Source of the DNA: CAWHMS01 sp963830495 | Lineage (GTDB): Bacteria; Actinomycetota; Actinomycetes; Propionibacteriales; Nocardioidaceae | Length of the DNA stretch: 64,000 bases | Direction of reading: 5' to 3' | NCBI GenBank assembly: GCA_963830495.1 | Contig: CAWHMS010000002.1 | Location: 1,178,001-1,242,000 of the forward strand | In this document: positions 49,418-58,637 of the stretch, in pieces | Numbering within the stretch: position 1 is the first letter of the stretch | Layout of the letters: each line of letters begins with the position of its first letter | Position numbers and translations under genes: made by a program | Notes under the pieces: model-generated | Seen by the model: only the letters and a program-made list of their open reading frames with translations | Told to the model about the DNA's origin: nothing | Database searches by the model: none

Positions 49418-49433
49418 GTGAACCCGGGTTCAC
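49418..49433. promoter_or_regulatory. perfect 16-base palindrome GTGAACCCGGGTTCAC
   Basis: A fully symmetric site in the divergent region between the Lrp-like gene and thiL. The GAAC-N4-GTTC core is also that of actinobacterial LexA boxes, but the flanks differ (TGAAC...GTTCA). It probably binds a dimeric regulator; which one is unknown. Confidence 0.5.
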
Positions 49434-49505
49434 GCTATCGCCTGGTTAGGTTGTCACAGAAGGCCGTATGCCGAAAGCGGCGCTCGTGGGCGGAGGTTGT
49501 GACCG

Positions 49506-50468
49506 ATGGCGCAAGGCCTCACCGGCACGTTGGGCGACGTGGGGGAGTTCGGACTGATCGAGGCGCTGACGGCTCGCTTCGCCCAAGGCGCCGATGTCGA
49601 GGTGGGGCCGGGGGACGACGCGGCAGTGCTCTCCGTCCCGGGTGGGCAGGTGGTCGCGAGCATCGACCTCCTGGTGCAGGACCGGCACTTCCGGCTGGAC
49701 TGGTCCAGCGCGCTCGACGTAGGCCACAAAGCCGCTGCGGAGAGCCTCTCCGACATCAATGCCATGGGTGGTCGCGCGACGGGTCTCGTCGTCGGGCTGG
49801 GCGCGCCGGCTGATCTCGACGCGGCGTGGGCGCTCGACCTGGCCCAGGGCATCGCCGAGGAGGCGGAGCTGGTCGGTGCCAGTGTGCTCGGTGGTGACCT
49901 CAGCCGAGCCGACGCGATCACGATCTCCGTCACGGCCTTGGGGGTGTGCGAGCACGGCGTCGTGCGGCGTTCGGGTGCTCGGCGCGGTGACCTCGTCGCA
50001 CTGGCCGGCCGCCAGGGCTGGGCCGAGGCGGGTTTCGCCGTGCTGGGCAGGGGTTTCCGATCACCCCGTGTGGTGGTCGAGGCGCATCGCCGCCCATCGC
50101 CGCCGTACGACGCAGGACCGCAAGCCGCGCTGCTCGGGGCCACGGCGATGATCGACGTCAGTGACGGGCTGCTTCAGGACGTCGGCCACGTGGCCACGGC
50201 AAGCGGGGTGGCGATCGACATCGAGACGGCCGCCTTCGACGTGGCTGAGCCGTTGCAGGCGGTGGGGGCAGCGCTCGGGCAGGACCCGTTGCGCTTCATC
50301 TTCACCGGGGGTGACGACTACGGACTGGTGGCCGCTTTTCCAGAGGGTACGACGTTGCCTGAGGAGTGGAATGTCATCGGCCGCGTGCTCGCGGACGGCG
50401 GTGAGGGCACGGTGACCGTTGACGGCGAGGTCTACGAGGGCTCGGCCGGTCATCAGCACTTCCGTTAG
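49506..50468 (+). CDS. thiL: thiamine-monophosphate kinase
   Basis: A 320-residue kinase that makes thiamine diphosphate from thiamine monophosphate. The PurM/ThiL fold is recognisable: VEVGPGDDAAVLSVPGG with metal Asp residues, SIDLLVQDRHFRLDW, KAAAESLSDINAMGGRATGLVVGLGAP, GGDLSRADAITISVTALG, ATAMIDVSDGLLQDVGHVA and RFIFTGGDDYGLVAAFPEG. Length fits. It stands downstream of the palindrome and upstream of a NYN-domain gene. Confidence 0.95.
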   Translation: MAQGLTGTLGDVGEFGLIEALTARFAQGADVEVGPGDDAAVLSVPGGQVVASIDLLVQDRHFRLDWSSALDVGHKAAAESLSDINAMGGRATGLVVGLGAPADLDAAWALDLAQGIAEEAELVGASVLGGDLSRADAITISVTALGVCEHGVVRRSGARRGDLVALAGRQGWAEAGFAVLGRGFRSPRVVVEAHRRPSPPYDAGPQAALLGATAMIDVSDGLLQDVGHVATASGVAIDIETAAFDVAEPLQAVGAALGQDPLRFIFTGGDDYGLVAAFPEGTTLPEEWNVIGRVLADGGEGTVTVDGEVYEGSAGHQHFR

Positions 50469-50527
50469 TCCATTTCCGCAGAACTCCCGACCTGAAGAAT
50501 CGACACACTTCGAGGAGACGACAGCTT

Positions 50528-51385
50528 GTGACCGATGACAGCACCCGCCTCGCCGTCCTGATCGACGCCGACAACACCTCGGCAAGGCTGATCAAGGAGA
50601 TGTTCGAGGAGTTGGCCGGCTACGGAACCATCACCGTCAAGCGGGCGTACGGCGACTGGACCAACCCGCACCTCAGCGGTTGGCGTGACGTTCTCCTTGC
50701 CAACGCCATCTCTCCGCAGCAGCAGTTCGCCTATACGACTGGCAAGAACGCCACCGACTCGGCGCTGATCATCGACGCCATGGACCTGTTGTACTCAGGC
50801 AACGTCGAGGGATTCGCCATCGTCTCCAGCGACAGCGACTTCACCCCGCTGGCCACGCGGCTCCGAGAGTCCGGCAAGCGGGTCATCGGTGTGGGGCAAC
50901 GCAAGACGCCGAAGGCCTTCGTGGAGGCTTGCGAGAAGTTCGTGTTCATCGAAGTCCTCGCCGGCGACAGCGGCGCAACCGATCAGGCATTGGAGCCGGC
51001 CAAGGATGGCCTACCTCCCGCGATCCAGAGCGTCCTGACGAAGGCGCTGAACAAAGTGGATACGGACGACGACGACTGGGCGTCACTCAGCGCACTCGGC
51101 AATCACCTGAACCGCACTGACCCGTCGTTTGACTCGCGCAACTACGGGTTCGGCAAGCTGAGCGACCTGATCAAGGCACAACCGTTCGTCGAGACCAAGA
51201 CGGTCACCGGGGCAAGTGGCCGCGGGCAGCTGTGGGTGCGGCTGAAGGGTCGTCGATCCGTAGCCGATGCAGCGACCAGGAAGCCAGTGAAGAAGGCGGC
51301 CAAGAAGGCGGCGGCGAAGATGACCAACAAGACAACGCGAAAGACTGCGGCCCAGGACCGGGACGCCGGAACGGCGCGTGGTTGA
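50528..51385 (+). CDS. NYN-domain (LabA-like PIN-fold) protein with OST-HTH-like region and basic tail
   Basis: A 285-residue protein. The N-terminal 145 residues are a NYN/PIN-like RNase fold: LAVLIDADNTSARLIKEM with paired Asp, AYTTGKNATDSALIIDAMDLLYSG, and SSDSDFTPLATRLRESGKRVIGVG. Residues about 160-245 look like an OST-HTH/LOTUS RNA-binding module (SLSALGNHLNRTDPSFDSRNYGFGKLSDL). The C-terminus is Lys/Ala-rich. Likely acts on RNA; targets unknown. GTG start at 50528. Confidence 0.82.
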   Translation: MTDDSTRLAVLIDADNTSARLIKEMFEELAGYGTITVKRAYGDWTNPHLSGWRDVLLANAISPQQQFAYTTGKNATDSALIIDAMDLLYSGNVEGFAIVSSDSDFTPLATRLRESGKRVIGVGQRKTPKAFVEACEKFVFIEVLAGDSGATDQALEPAKDGLPPAIQSVLTKALNKVDTDDDDWASLSALGNHLNRTDPSFDSRNYGFGKLSDLIKAQPFVETKTVTGASGRGQLWVRLKGRRSVADAATRKPVKKAAKKAAAKMTNKTTRKTAAQDRDAGTARG

Positions 51386-51414
51386 CGAGGCCTCCGCGGC
51401 AGTCGCCGTGTGGG

Positions 51415-51864
51415 TCAGGAGATCGCTGCCTTCACGAGCGCGACGATCCTCTCCTCGACGGCGGTGCTCCACTGTCGAAGGGCATAGCTCACCGGCCAGA
51501 AGTCGCCGTCGTCGAGGTTCGCCGCGTCCTGGAAGCCCAGCGTCGAGTAGCGATAGTTGAACTTGCCTGCATCCTGGAAGAAGAGGACGACCTTGCCGTC
51601 CGCGTTCGCGTAGGCGGGCATTCCGTACCAGGTCTTCGGCGTGAGGTCGGGGGCGTTCGCAGTCACGGTCACATGCACGCGCTCGGCGAGCGCACGATCC
51701 TCCGGTGCCATCTGCGCGATCCTGTCGAGGACAGCCTGCAGCCCGTCGGCCTTCTTGGCGCCCTTTTTGCCCTCGGCACGTAGTTCGGCGGCGCGCTCCT
51801 TCATCGCGGCACGCTCCTCGGCGCTGAAGCCGTCGGACTCGGACTTGGCACTCTTTGCGGCCAT
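51415..51864 (-). CDS. DUF1801/YdhG-like protein
   Basis: A 149-residue protein. A charged, Lys/Glu/Ala-rich N-terminal half (SAEERAAMKERAAELRAEGKKGAKKADG) precedes a compact domain with TWYGMPAYANADGKVVLFFQDAGKFNYRYSTLGF, typical of the DUF1801 (YdhG/frataxin-like fold) family. Homologues are described as iron-chaperone-like, but evidence is thin. The ATG at 51864 faces the divergent DUF222-HNH gene across 201 bases containing an AT-rich stretch (about 52013-52062). Confidence 0.72.
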   Translation of the reverse strand: MAAKSAKSESDGFSAEERAAMKERAAELRAEGKKGAKKADGLQAVLDRIAQMAPEDRALAERVHVTVTANAPDLTPKTWYGMPAYANADGKVVLFFQDAGKFNYRYSTLGFQDAANLDDGDFWPVSYALRQWSTAVEERIVALVKAAIS

Positions 51865-52065
51865 TCGTGTGCTTCCTTCCTAGAGGGGGGCTCGGCGTGG
51901 ATGCCAGCTCTCCGTCGAAAGGCTATGGGCGGCAACGCCGTGGCGCTTCTCGATTCCTGCTCGGATCGGGAGTAGCCGCGCGGGGTTGCGCGGGGGCTTC
52001 GGATCGTTGTGCACATAATCGAGCAGATATTCGAGTATGTCGCCAGGAGACAGTAAAGTTGTCTC

Positions 52066-53527
52066 ATGACGACGACGGCGGAACCGCCGCCTGGCGGCCC
52101 GGCTGACACCGTGGAGCCGCCTGGTCTGGTCGGCTCGGATGGCTCGGGATCGGCCGACCCTGGGCAGGCTGGTTCGGCGGGGTTGCTGGCGGCGGCGTTG
52201 GCGCAGGTGCGGGCGGCGTTGGCGGAGGTGGCGGAGGTGCCGAGCTTCACGCTGACGCCGGCACAGGTACGGCGGCTGGTGACCGAGGCTGAGGCGGCCC
52301 GCTCGGCGGTGGAGGAGCTGGAGGCGCGACTGGTGGGCGAGGTGGAGGCTCAGCAGTTGGCAGCCGATGCCGGGTGCGCCTCGACCACCGCGTGGCTACA
52401 GGACGCGGCTCGGCTGCCGGCTGCCACGGCGGGCCGGATCAGCGGTATGGCGCGTGCGGTGGGCACTGCCCGGTGTGCGGCGACCCGGGTGGCGTGGGCG
52501 GCCGGCCGGCTGAACGCCGATCAGGCCCGGGTGATCGCCGAGGCGATCCGCCGGCTGTCCCCGGAGGTGGATGCGGAGCGGGTCGCGGCGGCACAGGCGG
52601 ACTTGGTTGCGCGGGCCAGGGAGTTGAGCTTCGAGGAGCTGCGGGTGGTCGCGAACCATCTGGTGGAGGTGCTCGACCCGGATACCGCGGACGCGGTGTT
52701 GGGGGACCGGTTGGCGGCGCAGGAGCGGGATGCGTTGCGGCACACGGTGTTGACGTTCCGGCGCCGCGGCGATGGCAGCACCGGGTTCAGTGGCCGGTTG
52801 CCGGACCTGCAGGTCGACATGCTCAAGAAGGCGGTGGAGGCGTTCGCCGCTCCGCGGCGGGCATCGGCCCGCGACGGCGGACAGCCGATCGCGGCCGAGT
52901 CCGGGTACGCCGCCTCACCGGTGCTGAACCCGGACGGGGACCACTCTGGCACCGAGGTCGGGCCACTGACTCATCAGCAGCGGCTGGGTCGTGCACTGGC
53001 CGAGCTGATCGAGCACCTGCCGTTGGCCGCTCGGAGGGGTGGCCGCGACCGTGGTGGTGACCATGACCCTGGACCAGTTGCGTAGCGGCCTTGGTACGGC
53101 GGTGCTGGACACCGGCACCGAGATCACTGTGGGCGAAGCCAGGCGGCTGGCCTGCAGCGCGGCGCTGGTGCCGATGGTGCTGGCCGGGGAGTCGAGGGTC
53201 CTCGATTTGGGCATGGGTCAGCGGTTGTTCGACCGGCACCAGCGCCTGGCGCTGGCGCGACGGGATCAGGGCTGTGTCTGGCCCGGCTGTGACCGACCGC
53301 CAGCATGGTGCGAGGCCCATCACCTCAAACCCTGGAGCGCCGGCGGACCGACAGATCTGACCAACGGAGCACTCGTATGCGGGTTCCACCACCGACTTCT
53401 ACACCGCGGTGAATGGACAGCGCGGATGGCACCTGACGGGATCGTCGAGATCATTCCACCCGAAGGCATCGACCCCCACCGCACACCACTCCGCCACACC
53501 CGATTCAAACACCGACAACCGTGCTGA
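52066..53527 (+). pseudogene. DUF222/HNH endonuclease (13E12-type) broken by a frameshift
   Basis: Two frames make one DUF222-HNH protein. The first (52066-53085) contains the DUF222 domain, from the N-terminal ALAQVRAALAEVAEVPSF to LLIEHLPL-like sequence (ELIEHLPLAA). The second (from about 53039 to 53527) continues GVAATVVVTMTLDQLRSG and ends with the HNH nuclease: CVWPGCDRPPAWCEAHHLKPWSAGG...NGALVCGFHHRLLH. The shift is +1 near 53030-53040, in GGAGGGG, so one extra G or a real mutation would explain it. Family copies in actinobacteria are often degraded. Joined length would be about 487 residues. Confidence 0.8.
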
Positions 53528-53613
53528 CCAGGAGAGGTGTGTGGGCGCGCAGAGGAGTTCTCGGTGCGTGCGGAAGTCACGGCGCGCTCGACTGAGACGG
53601 CCGTCGCGCGCCA

Positions 53614-55698
53614 TCACAGGTCGAGGCGGTCCAGGATCCAGGCGTAGATCTCGGCTTCGTAGCGAGCGTGAGCGAGCCGGCCGTTGGGACCGGCGTGGGC
53701 CCCTTCCTCGACCTCGACGCGAAAGAGGCAGCGCGGTGACCAGTCTGGGTCGCTGGCGCGCAGGGCTGCCACCCACTTCGCCGGCTCACGCACCATGACG
53801 CGCGGGTCATGCACGGCGCCGGTGACCAGCAGGTCGGGCCGCAGGCCGGGCGCGGGCAGGTTGTCGTACGGCGAGTAGGCCAGCAGAAAGCGGAAGTCGG
53901 CCTCACGACGCGGGTCGCCCCACTCGTCCCACTCGGCGGCAGTGAGCGGCACGGTCTCATCGAGCATCGTCGTCACCACATCGACGAAGGGCACCTCAGC
54001 CACGATCGCACGAAACACTTCCGGCGCCTGGCTGAACACGGCGCCCTGCAGCAGACCACCCGCCGACAGGCCGCGGGAGGCGATCCGGGTCTCGTCGACC
54101 CAGCGGCCACCCAACGCGCGCGCGACGTCGACGTGGTCGTCGAACGTGTGGTGCTTGTGCTCGAGCCGACCCTCGAGCCACCAGCGGCGGCCGCCCTCGC
54201 CGCCGCCTCGCACATGCGCGTAAGCGAACACCACACCGCGGTCGAGCAGCGCTGACAGCGCCGGATCGAACTCCGCCTCGAAGACGGCCTCGTAGGCGCC
54301 GTAGCCGTACAAGAGACATGGCGCCGTGCCGTCGAGCGGCACGTCGCGGCGGCGTACCAGCGTCACCGGCACGGCCGCCCCGTCGCGCGCCGTGATGCTC
54401 ACCCGCTCGCTCACGTAGTCGTCAGGCTCGTAGGCGGGGGTGGTCTGCACGTGCCGAAGCCGCCGCTCGCCGCTCGCCAGGTCGACGTCGTACCACCGCG
54501 GCGGATGCGTGTAGGACTGCTCCTCCACCACGACGCTGGTCGCGTCCGGGAGCACGTTGGTGCCGAGCCGGATCAGGCCGGCCTCTGGCGGGTCGAGGTC
54601 GTACGACGGCGACCCGTCGGCATGCAGCACTCGGAGCCGGGGCAGCCCGCCTGAGCGCAGCGAGACCACCAGATGACCGCCGAACGCGTCCACGGACTCG
54701 AGGCGCTCGTCAGCAGATTCCGGCACGAGCTGCTGCCAGTGGGCGCGCCCGGGCTCGGCCAGTGGCGCCGTCATCAGCCGATACTCCGTCGCCTCCGCGT
54801 TCGTGACGATGGCGAGGCGGTCCTCGCCCGCCGTCGGCGCGTGCTCGACGACGTACTCGACTCCGCGGCGTCGCGGCTCGACACAGCGCGGGGGCGAGAG
54901 CGGGTCGCGGGTATCGACCAACCACTCTTCGGTCGTGTCCCGGTTGGCACAGTGGATCACGACCAGCCGGCCGGTGCGGCTGCCGCGCACGTCGACGTCC
55001 CACTGCTGATCCGGCTCGGTGAACACCAGCCGGTCGTCTGCGGGGTCAGTGCCGAGCACGTGCACCCGAACCTCGAAGGGACGGTAGAGCTCGTCGTGGA
55101 CCGTGTAGAAGACAGCGCGCGAGTCTGCCGACCAGGCGCAGCCGTAGTAGGACCGAGGGATGACGTCATCAAGGTCCTCGCCGGTGCGGAGGTCTCGGAT
55201 CCGCAGCTCGTAGACCTCTTCGCCCGTCAGATCAACCGAGTACGCCAGCAGCTGCTCGTCCGGGCTGACCTCGCAGACGCCCAGCTCGACGTACGACGAT
55301 CCTGCCGCCAATTCGTCGATACTCAGCAGCAATTCGTCGCGAACGGGCACGTTCTGTTGAGAATCTGTTGCAGATTGGCGACTTTGCCGACGAATTTCGC
55401 CGTACTCTCTTCCTTCTGACCGCTCCGTGTAGTACAAACCCCGCATACGGTCGACCGCGACCGAGCGCTCGGAAACGGGGATCCGGGCGATCGCCGCGTC
55501 GGCGAGACCCTGACGCAGAGGAGCGAGATGAGCGGTGGCGGAGTCGTAGTAGCTCCGCTCGGCGCGCAAGTACTCGAGCAGCTCGGGTGCCTGCGCATCT
55601 CTCATCCATGCGTACGGGTCGGGACGGTCAACGCCGTGGAGGGTGTGAACCACGTCGACCCTCTGTGGTGTCGGGATGGCCTGATCTGTCGTACTCAC
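53614..55698 (-). CDS. S9 prolyl-oligopeptidase family peptidase (oligopeptidase B-like)
   Basis: A 694-residue cytosolic serine peptidase. The N-terminal beta-propeller starts after the family opener PYAWMRD; the C-terminal alpha/beta domain carries the GxSxGG nucleophile in RGLSAGGLLQG, the YAHVRGGGEGGRRWW block, and late Asp and His regions (VTGAVHDPRVM, VEEGAHAGPNGR). Family members cleave short peptides, B-type after basic residues. The start is GTG 55698; the frame is open to 57399 but only antisense to the transporter gene. It is divergent by 27 bases from the peptide ABC operon. Confidence 0.9.
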   Translation of the reverse strand: MSTTDQAIPTPQRVDVVHTLHGVDRPDPYAWMRDAQAPELLEYLRAERSYYDSATAHLAPLRQGLADAAIARIPVSERSVAVDRMRGLYYTERSEGREYGEIRRQSRQSATDSQQNVPVRDELLLSIDELAAGSSYVELGVCEVSPDEQLLAYSVDLTGEEVYELRIRDLRTGEDLDDVIPRSYYGCAWSADSRAVFYTVHDELYRPFEVRVHVLGTDPADDRLVFTEPDQQWDVDVRGSRTGRLVVIHCANRDTTEEWLVDTRDPLSPPRCVEPRRRGVEYVVEHAPTAGEDRLAIVTNAEATEYRLMTAPLAEPGRAHWQQLVPESADERLESVDAFGGHLVVSLRSGGLPRLRVLHADGSPSYDLDPPEAGLIRLGTNVLPDATSVVVEEQSYTHPPRWYDVDLASGERRLRHVQTTPAYEPDDYVSERVSITARDGAAVPVTLVRRRDVPLDGTAPCLLYGYGAYEAVFEAEFDPALSALLDRGVVFAYAHVRGGGEGGRRWWLEGRLEHKHHTFDDHVDVARALGGRWVDETRIASRGLSAGGLLQGAVFSQAPEVFRAIVAEVPFVDVVTTMLDETVPLTAAEWDEWGDPRREADFRFLLAYSPYDNLPAPGLRPDLLVTGAVHDPRVMVREPAKWVAALRASDPDWSPRCLFRVEVEEGAHAGPNGRLAHARYEAEIYAWILDRLDL

Positions 55699-55725
55699 GT
55701 CGCGCAACTTACCTGAGAGGTCCCC

Positions 55726-57561
55726 ATGTCCAGACGTTTCTCGAAGACGGCGCTGATCGCCGCCGCAGCGGTGCTGCCGCTGAGCATGCTTGGGGCCTTC
55801 GCGGGTGGGGCCGACGCCGTACCCGCCGCCTCGACCGACGAGGGCGACGAGGTCGTCTTCACCGCCGCCTTTGCCCAGAAGCCCGACAGTCTCAATCCGT
55901 TCACCGGCATCCTGGCGGCCTCCTACGACATCTGGTACATGGGCTACGACTACCTGGTCACGCTGAGCCAGGAGGACATGTCGCTCGAGCCGCAGCTCGC
56001 CACCGAGTGGGAGCAGTCGGAGGACGGATTGTCCTGGACCTTCACCATTCGCGACGATGCGGTGTTCAGCGACGGCGAGCCCCTGACCGCTGACGACGTC
56101 GCCTACACGTTCACCGACATCATCGACGGCGGCCCGGAGGCCACCACGTGGGGCAGCTACCTCAAGGGAGTCGACTCGGCCGAGGCGACCGACGCCACCC
56201 ACGTCGAGCTGACGCTCAGCCAGCCCAACGCCGTGCTGCCCTACATCCCGATCCCGATCGTGCCCGAGCACATCTGGAGCGAGTTCGACGACAAGCAGGT
56301 CCGAGCGTTCAAGAACACGCCGCCGGACTTCGTCGGCTCCGGACCATTCCGGGTGGTCGAGGCCGACTCGACCCTGTCGACCGTGACGATGGAGAAGAAC
56401 CCCGACTACTGGGGCGACGTGCCGATCATCGACAAGGTCATCATGCGCAACTACAAGACCGAGGACGCAGCGGTCCAGGCGCTCAAGAAGGGTGAGGTCG
56501 ACTTCGCCGAGGACATCGGCGGTCTCGCGATCGAGTCGCTCGAGGGCGAGCCGAACATCACCACCCACGTCGGCAACACGACCAGCTACGACGAGATCGC
56601 CTTCAACGCCGGCTCCGTCGACCTCGACACCGGCGAGCCGCTCGGCGACCCCAACCCGGCCGTGCTCGACCCCAAGTTCCGCTACGCCCTCGGCTTCGCG
56701 ATCGACCGTGAGGTGATGGCAGAGCGGATCTACGAGGGACTCGCGGTTCCTGGGGACACGATCGTCCCCGCGGGCAGCGCGTGGAAGTGGGATCCGCCCG
56801 AGGACGTCGCCTTCGAGTACGACCCGGCGCGCGCCGAGCAGCTGCTCGACGAAGCCGGCTACACGATGGGCGACGACGGCTTCCGCACGCTGCCGAACGG
56901 CGAGCCGATCGGGAAGCTCCTGATGTACGGCCGCAGCGGCAGCACGACCTCGATCGACACGATCAACTACTTCGCCGAGTGGCTGGCGGACGTCGGCATC
57001 GACTCGGAGATCAAGCAGGCGTCCGACGACGCCCTGATCGACATCATCCTCGAAGGCGAGTTCGACGTCTTCCAGTGGGGCTGGTACGTCGACCCCGACC
57101 CCGACGGCATGTTGAGCTACATGACGTGTGACCAGCGGGGCGGATGGTCCGACTCGTGGTACTGCGACAAGCAGTACGACCAGTGGTACGACGAGCAGCA
57201 CGCGTCCGCCGACCCCGAGGAGCGCGCCGACACCATCGCCGCGATGCAGGAGAAGCTGTTCATGGACGCGCCGTACCTGGTGACCGTGTACAGCGCGACC
57301 GGCGAGGCCTACCGGAGTGACCGCTTCGAGGGCTTCTCGGCCCAGCCGAGCCCGGACGGGGTCTACCTGGTCCAGTTCGGTGCCTACAACTACCAGCACA
57401 TCTCACCGGTGTCCGAGGACGTCGCCAACGCAGCGGCCGCCGAGGAGGAGAGCGACCGCGACACGTTCCTGTGGGTGCTCATCGGCGGGCTGGTGCTGGC
57501 GGCTCTCATCGTCGGAGGCATCCTCTTCGCCAGATCCCGTAGCCAAGTCGATCGGGCATGA
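55726..57561 (+). CDS. ABC transporter peptide-binding protein with C-terminal membrane anchor
   Basis: A 611-residue family 5 (DppA/OppA) solute-binding protein. A signal peptide (residues 1-31, ending AGGADA) lacks a lipobox Cys. The binding domain shows FAQKPDSLNPFTG, LEPQLATEWEQSEDGLSWTFTIRDDAVFSDGEPLTADDVAYTF and KNPDYWGDVPIIDKVIMRNYK. The protein ends in a transmembrane helix and basic tail (TFLWVLIGGLVLAALIVGGI then RSRSQVDRA), so it is tethered by its C-terminus rather than by lipid. It is the first gene of a five-gene operon and is ATGA-coupled to the permease. Confidence 0.92.
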   Translation: MSRRFSKTALIAAAAVLPLSMLGAFAGGADAVPAASTDEGDEVVFTAAFAQKPDSLNPFTGILAASYDIWYMGYDYLVTLSQEDMSLEPQLATEWEQSEDGLSWTFTIRDDAVFSDGEPLTADDVAYTFTDIIDGGPEATTWGSYLKGVDSAEATDATHVELTLSQPNAVLPYIPIPIVPEHIWSEFDDKQVRAFKNTPPDFVGSGPFRVVEADSTLSTVTMEKNPDYWGDVPIIDKVIMRNYKTEDAAVQALKKGEVDFAEDIGGLAIESLEGEPNITTHVGNTTSYDEIAFNAGSVDLDTGEPLGDPNPAVLDPKFRYALGFAIDREVMAERIYEGLAVPGDTIVPAGSAWKWDPPEDVAFEYDPARAEQLLDEAGYTMGDDGFRTLPNGEPIGKLLMYGRSGSTTSIDTINYFAEWLADVGIDSEIKQASDDALIDIILEGEFDVFQWGWYVDPDPDGMLSYMTCDQRGGWSDSWYCDKQYDQWYDEQHASADPEERADTIAAMQEKLFMDAPYLVTVYSATGEAYRSDRFEGFSAQPSPDGVYLVQFGAYNYQHISPVSEDVANAAAAEEESDRDTFLWVLIGGLVLAALIVGGILFARSRSQVDRA

Positions 57562-58637
57562 GTCTCGGCGCCGCCGTCGAGGAGGCCGGCCCGGCGGCGG
57601 TGTCCTCGACGGCCCCGGGGCGACCCCGGAGGCGAGGTGGAGGTGGCGGCACCTGGCGCTACGTCGGCGGCCAGGTGCTGGGATCGTTCCAGTGCCTGCT
57701 GTTCGTGGTGGTGCTGAACTTCTTCCTCTTCCGTGTCATCGCGGGTGACCCCATCAAGAGCTTGGGTCGAGCCCGCCAGATGACCCCCGAGGCGATGGCC
57801 GATCTGCAGCAGCTGCTCGGTCTCGACGAGCCGCTGTGGAAGCAGTTCTTCATCTACCTCAAGACCACGGCGACCGGAGAGTTCGGAGTCTCCTACCAGA
57901 ACGGCCAGCCCGTTGCCGACATCATTGCCTCACGGATGTGGCCCACGCTGATCCTCGTCGGCAGCGCGGTCATCCTCGCCAGCCTGATCGGGGTCTGGAT
58001 GGGCCTGCGCGCCGCCTGGGGACACGGTGGTTTCTTCGACAAGTCGTCCACCACGGGGAACCTGCTGCTCTATTCGGCGCCGGAGTGGTGGCTCGGGCTG
58101 GTGCTGCTGGCGGTGTTCGCAGTCGGGATGGGACCGATCCCGGGGATCTTCCCCACCGGGGGGTTGAACTCGCCGGGCGTCGATCCGAGCTCGTTCGAGG
58201 GCGTGCTGGACACCATGTGGCACCTGACCTTGCCGGTGATCACGCTGACCTTGGGCTACTTGGCGGACTACTCCCTGATCATGCGCTCGTCGATGCTCGA
58301 CGAGATGGGCCAGGAGTACCTGACCACGGCGAGGGCCAAGGGCCTGCGCGACGACCTGGTGAGGCGCCGGCACGCCGTGCCCAACGCACTCCTCCCGACC
58401 ACCACGCTGATCGCGCTGAGCCTGGGCTTCGTCGTCTCCGGCTCCATCACCATCGAGATCGTCTTCTCCATCGAGGGCCTCGGACTGCTCACGCTGCAGG
58501 CGATCGAAGACATCGACCGCCCGCTGCTGCAGGGCTTGTTCTTGGTCTTCTCGGCGTCTGTCATCCTCGCCAACCTGATCGCCAACCTGCTGTACGGCGT
58601 CATCGATCCGCGGGTACGTAGCAGGGGAGCCGCATGA
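57558..58637 (+). CDS. dipeptide/oligopeptide ABC transporter permease (DppB type)
   Basis: A 359-residue inner-membrane permease with six predicted helices. An unusual 40-residue Pro/Arg/Gly-rich N-terminal extension precedes the first helix (YVGGQVLGSFQCLLFVVVLNFFLFRVI). The family block GDPIKSLG, LGLDEPLWKQFFIYL and the EAA loop (LTTARAKGLRDDLVRRRHAVPNALLPTTT) are present. It pairs with the DppC-type permease downstream, overlapping its start (ATGA). Confidence 0.93.
   Translation: MSLGAAVEEAGPAAVSSTAPGRPRRRGGGGGTWRYVGGQVLGSFQCLLFVVVLNFFLFRVIAGDPIKSLGRARQMTPEAMADLQQLLGLDEPLWKQFFIYLKTTATGEFGVSYQNGQPVADIIASRMWPTLILVGSAVILASLIGVWMGLRAAWGHGGFFDKSSTTGNLLLYSAPEWWLGLVLLAVFAVGMGPIPGIFPTGGLNSPGVDPSSFEGVLDTMWHLTLPVITLTLGYLADYSLIMRSSMLDEMGQEYLTTARAKGLRDDLVRRRHAVPNALLPTTTLIALSLGFVVSGSITIEIVFSIEGLGLLTLQAIEDIDRPLLQGLFLVFSASVILANLIANLLYGVIDPRVRSRGAA

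Noticed and set aside
55699..57399. Extension of the S9 peptidase frame upstream to 57399 on the minus strand
   Set aside because: It is antisense to the binding-protein gene and has no family similarity; the peptidase domain begins right after 55698.
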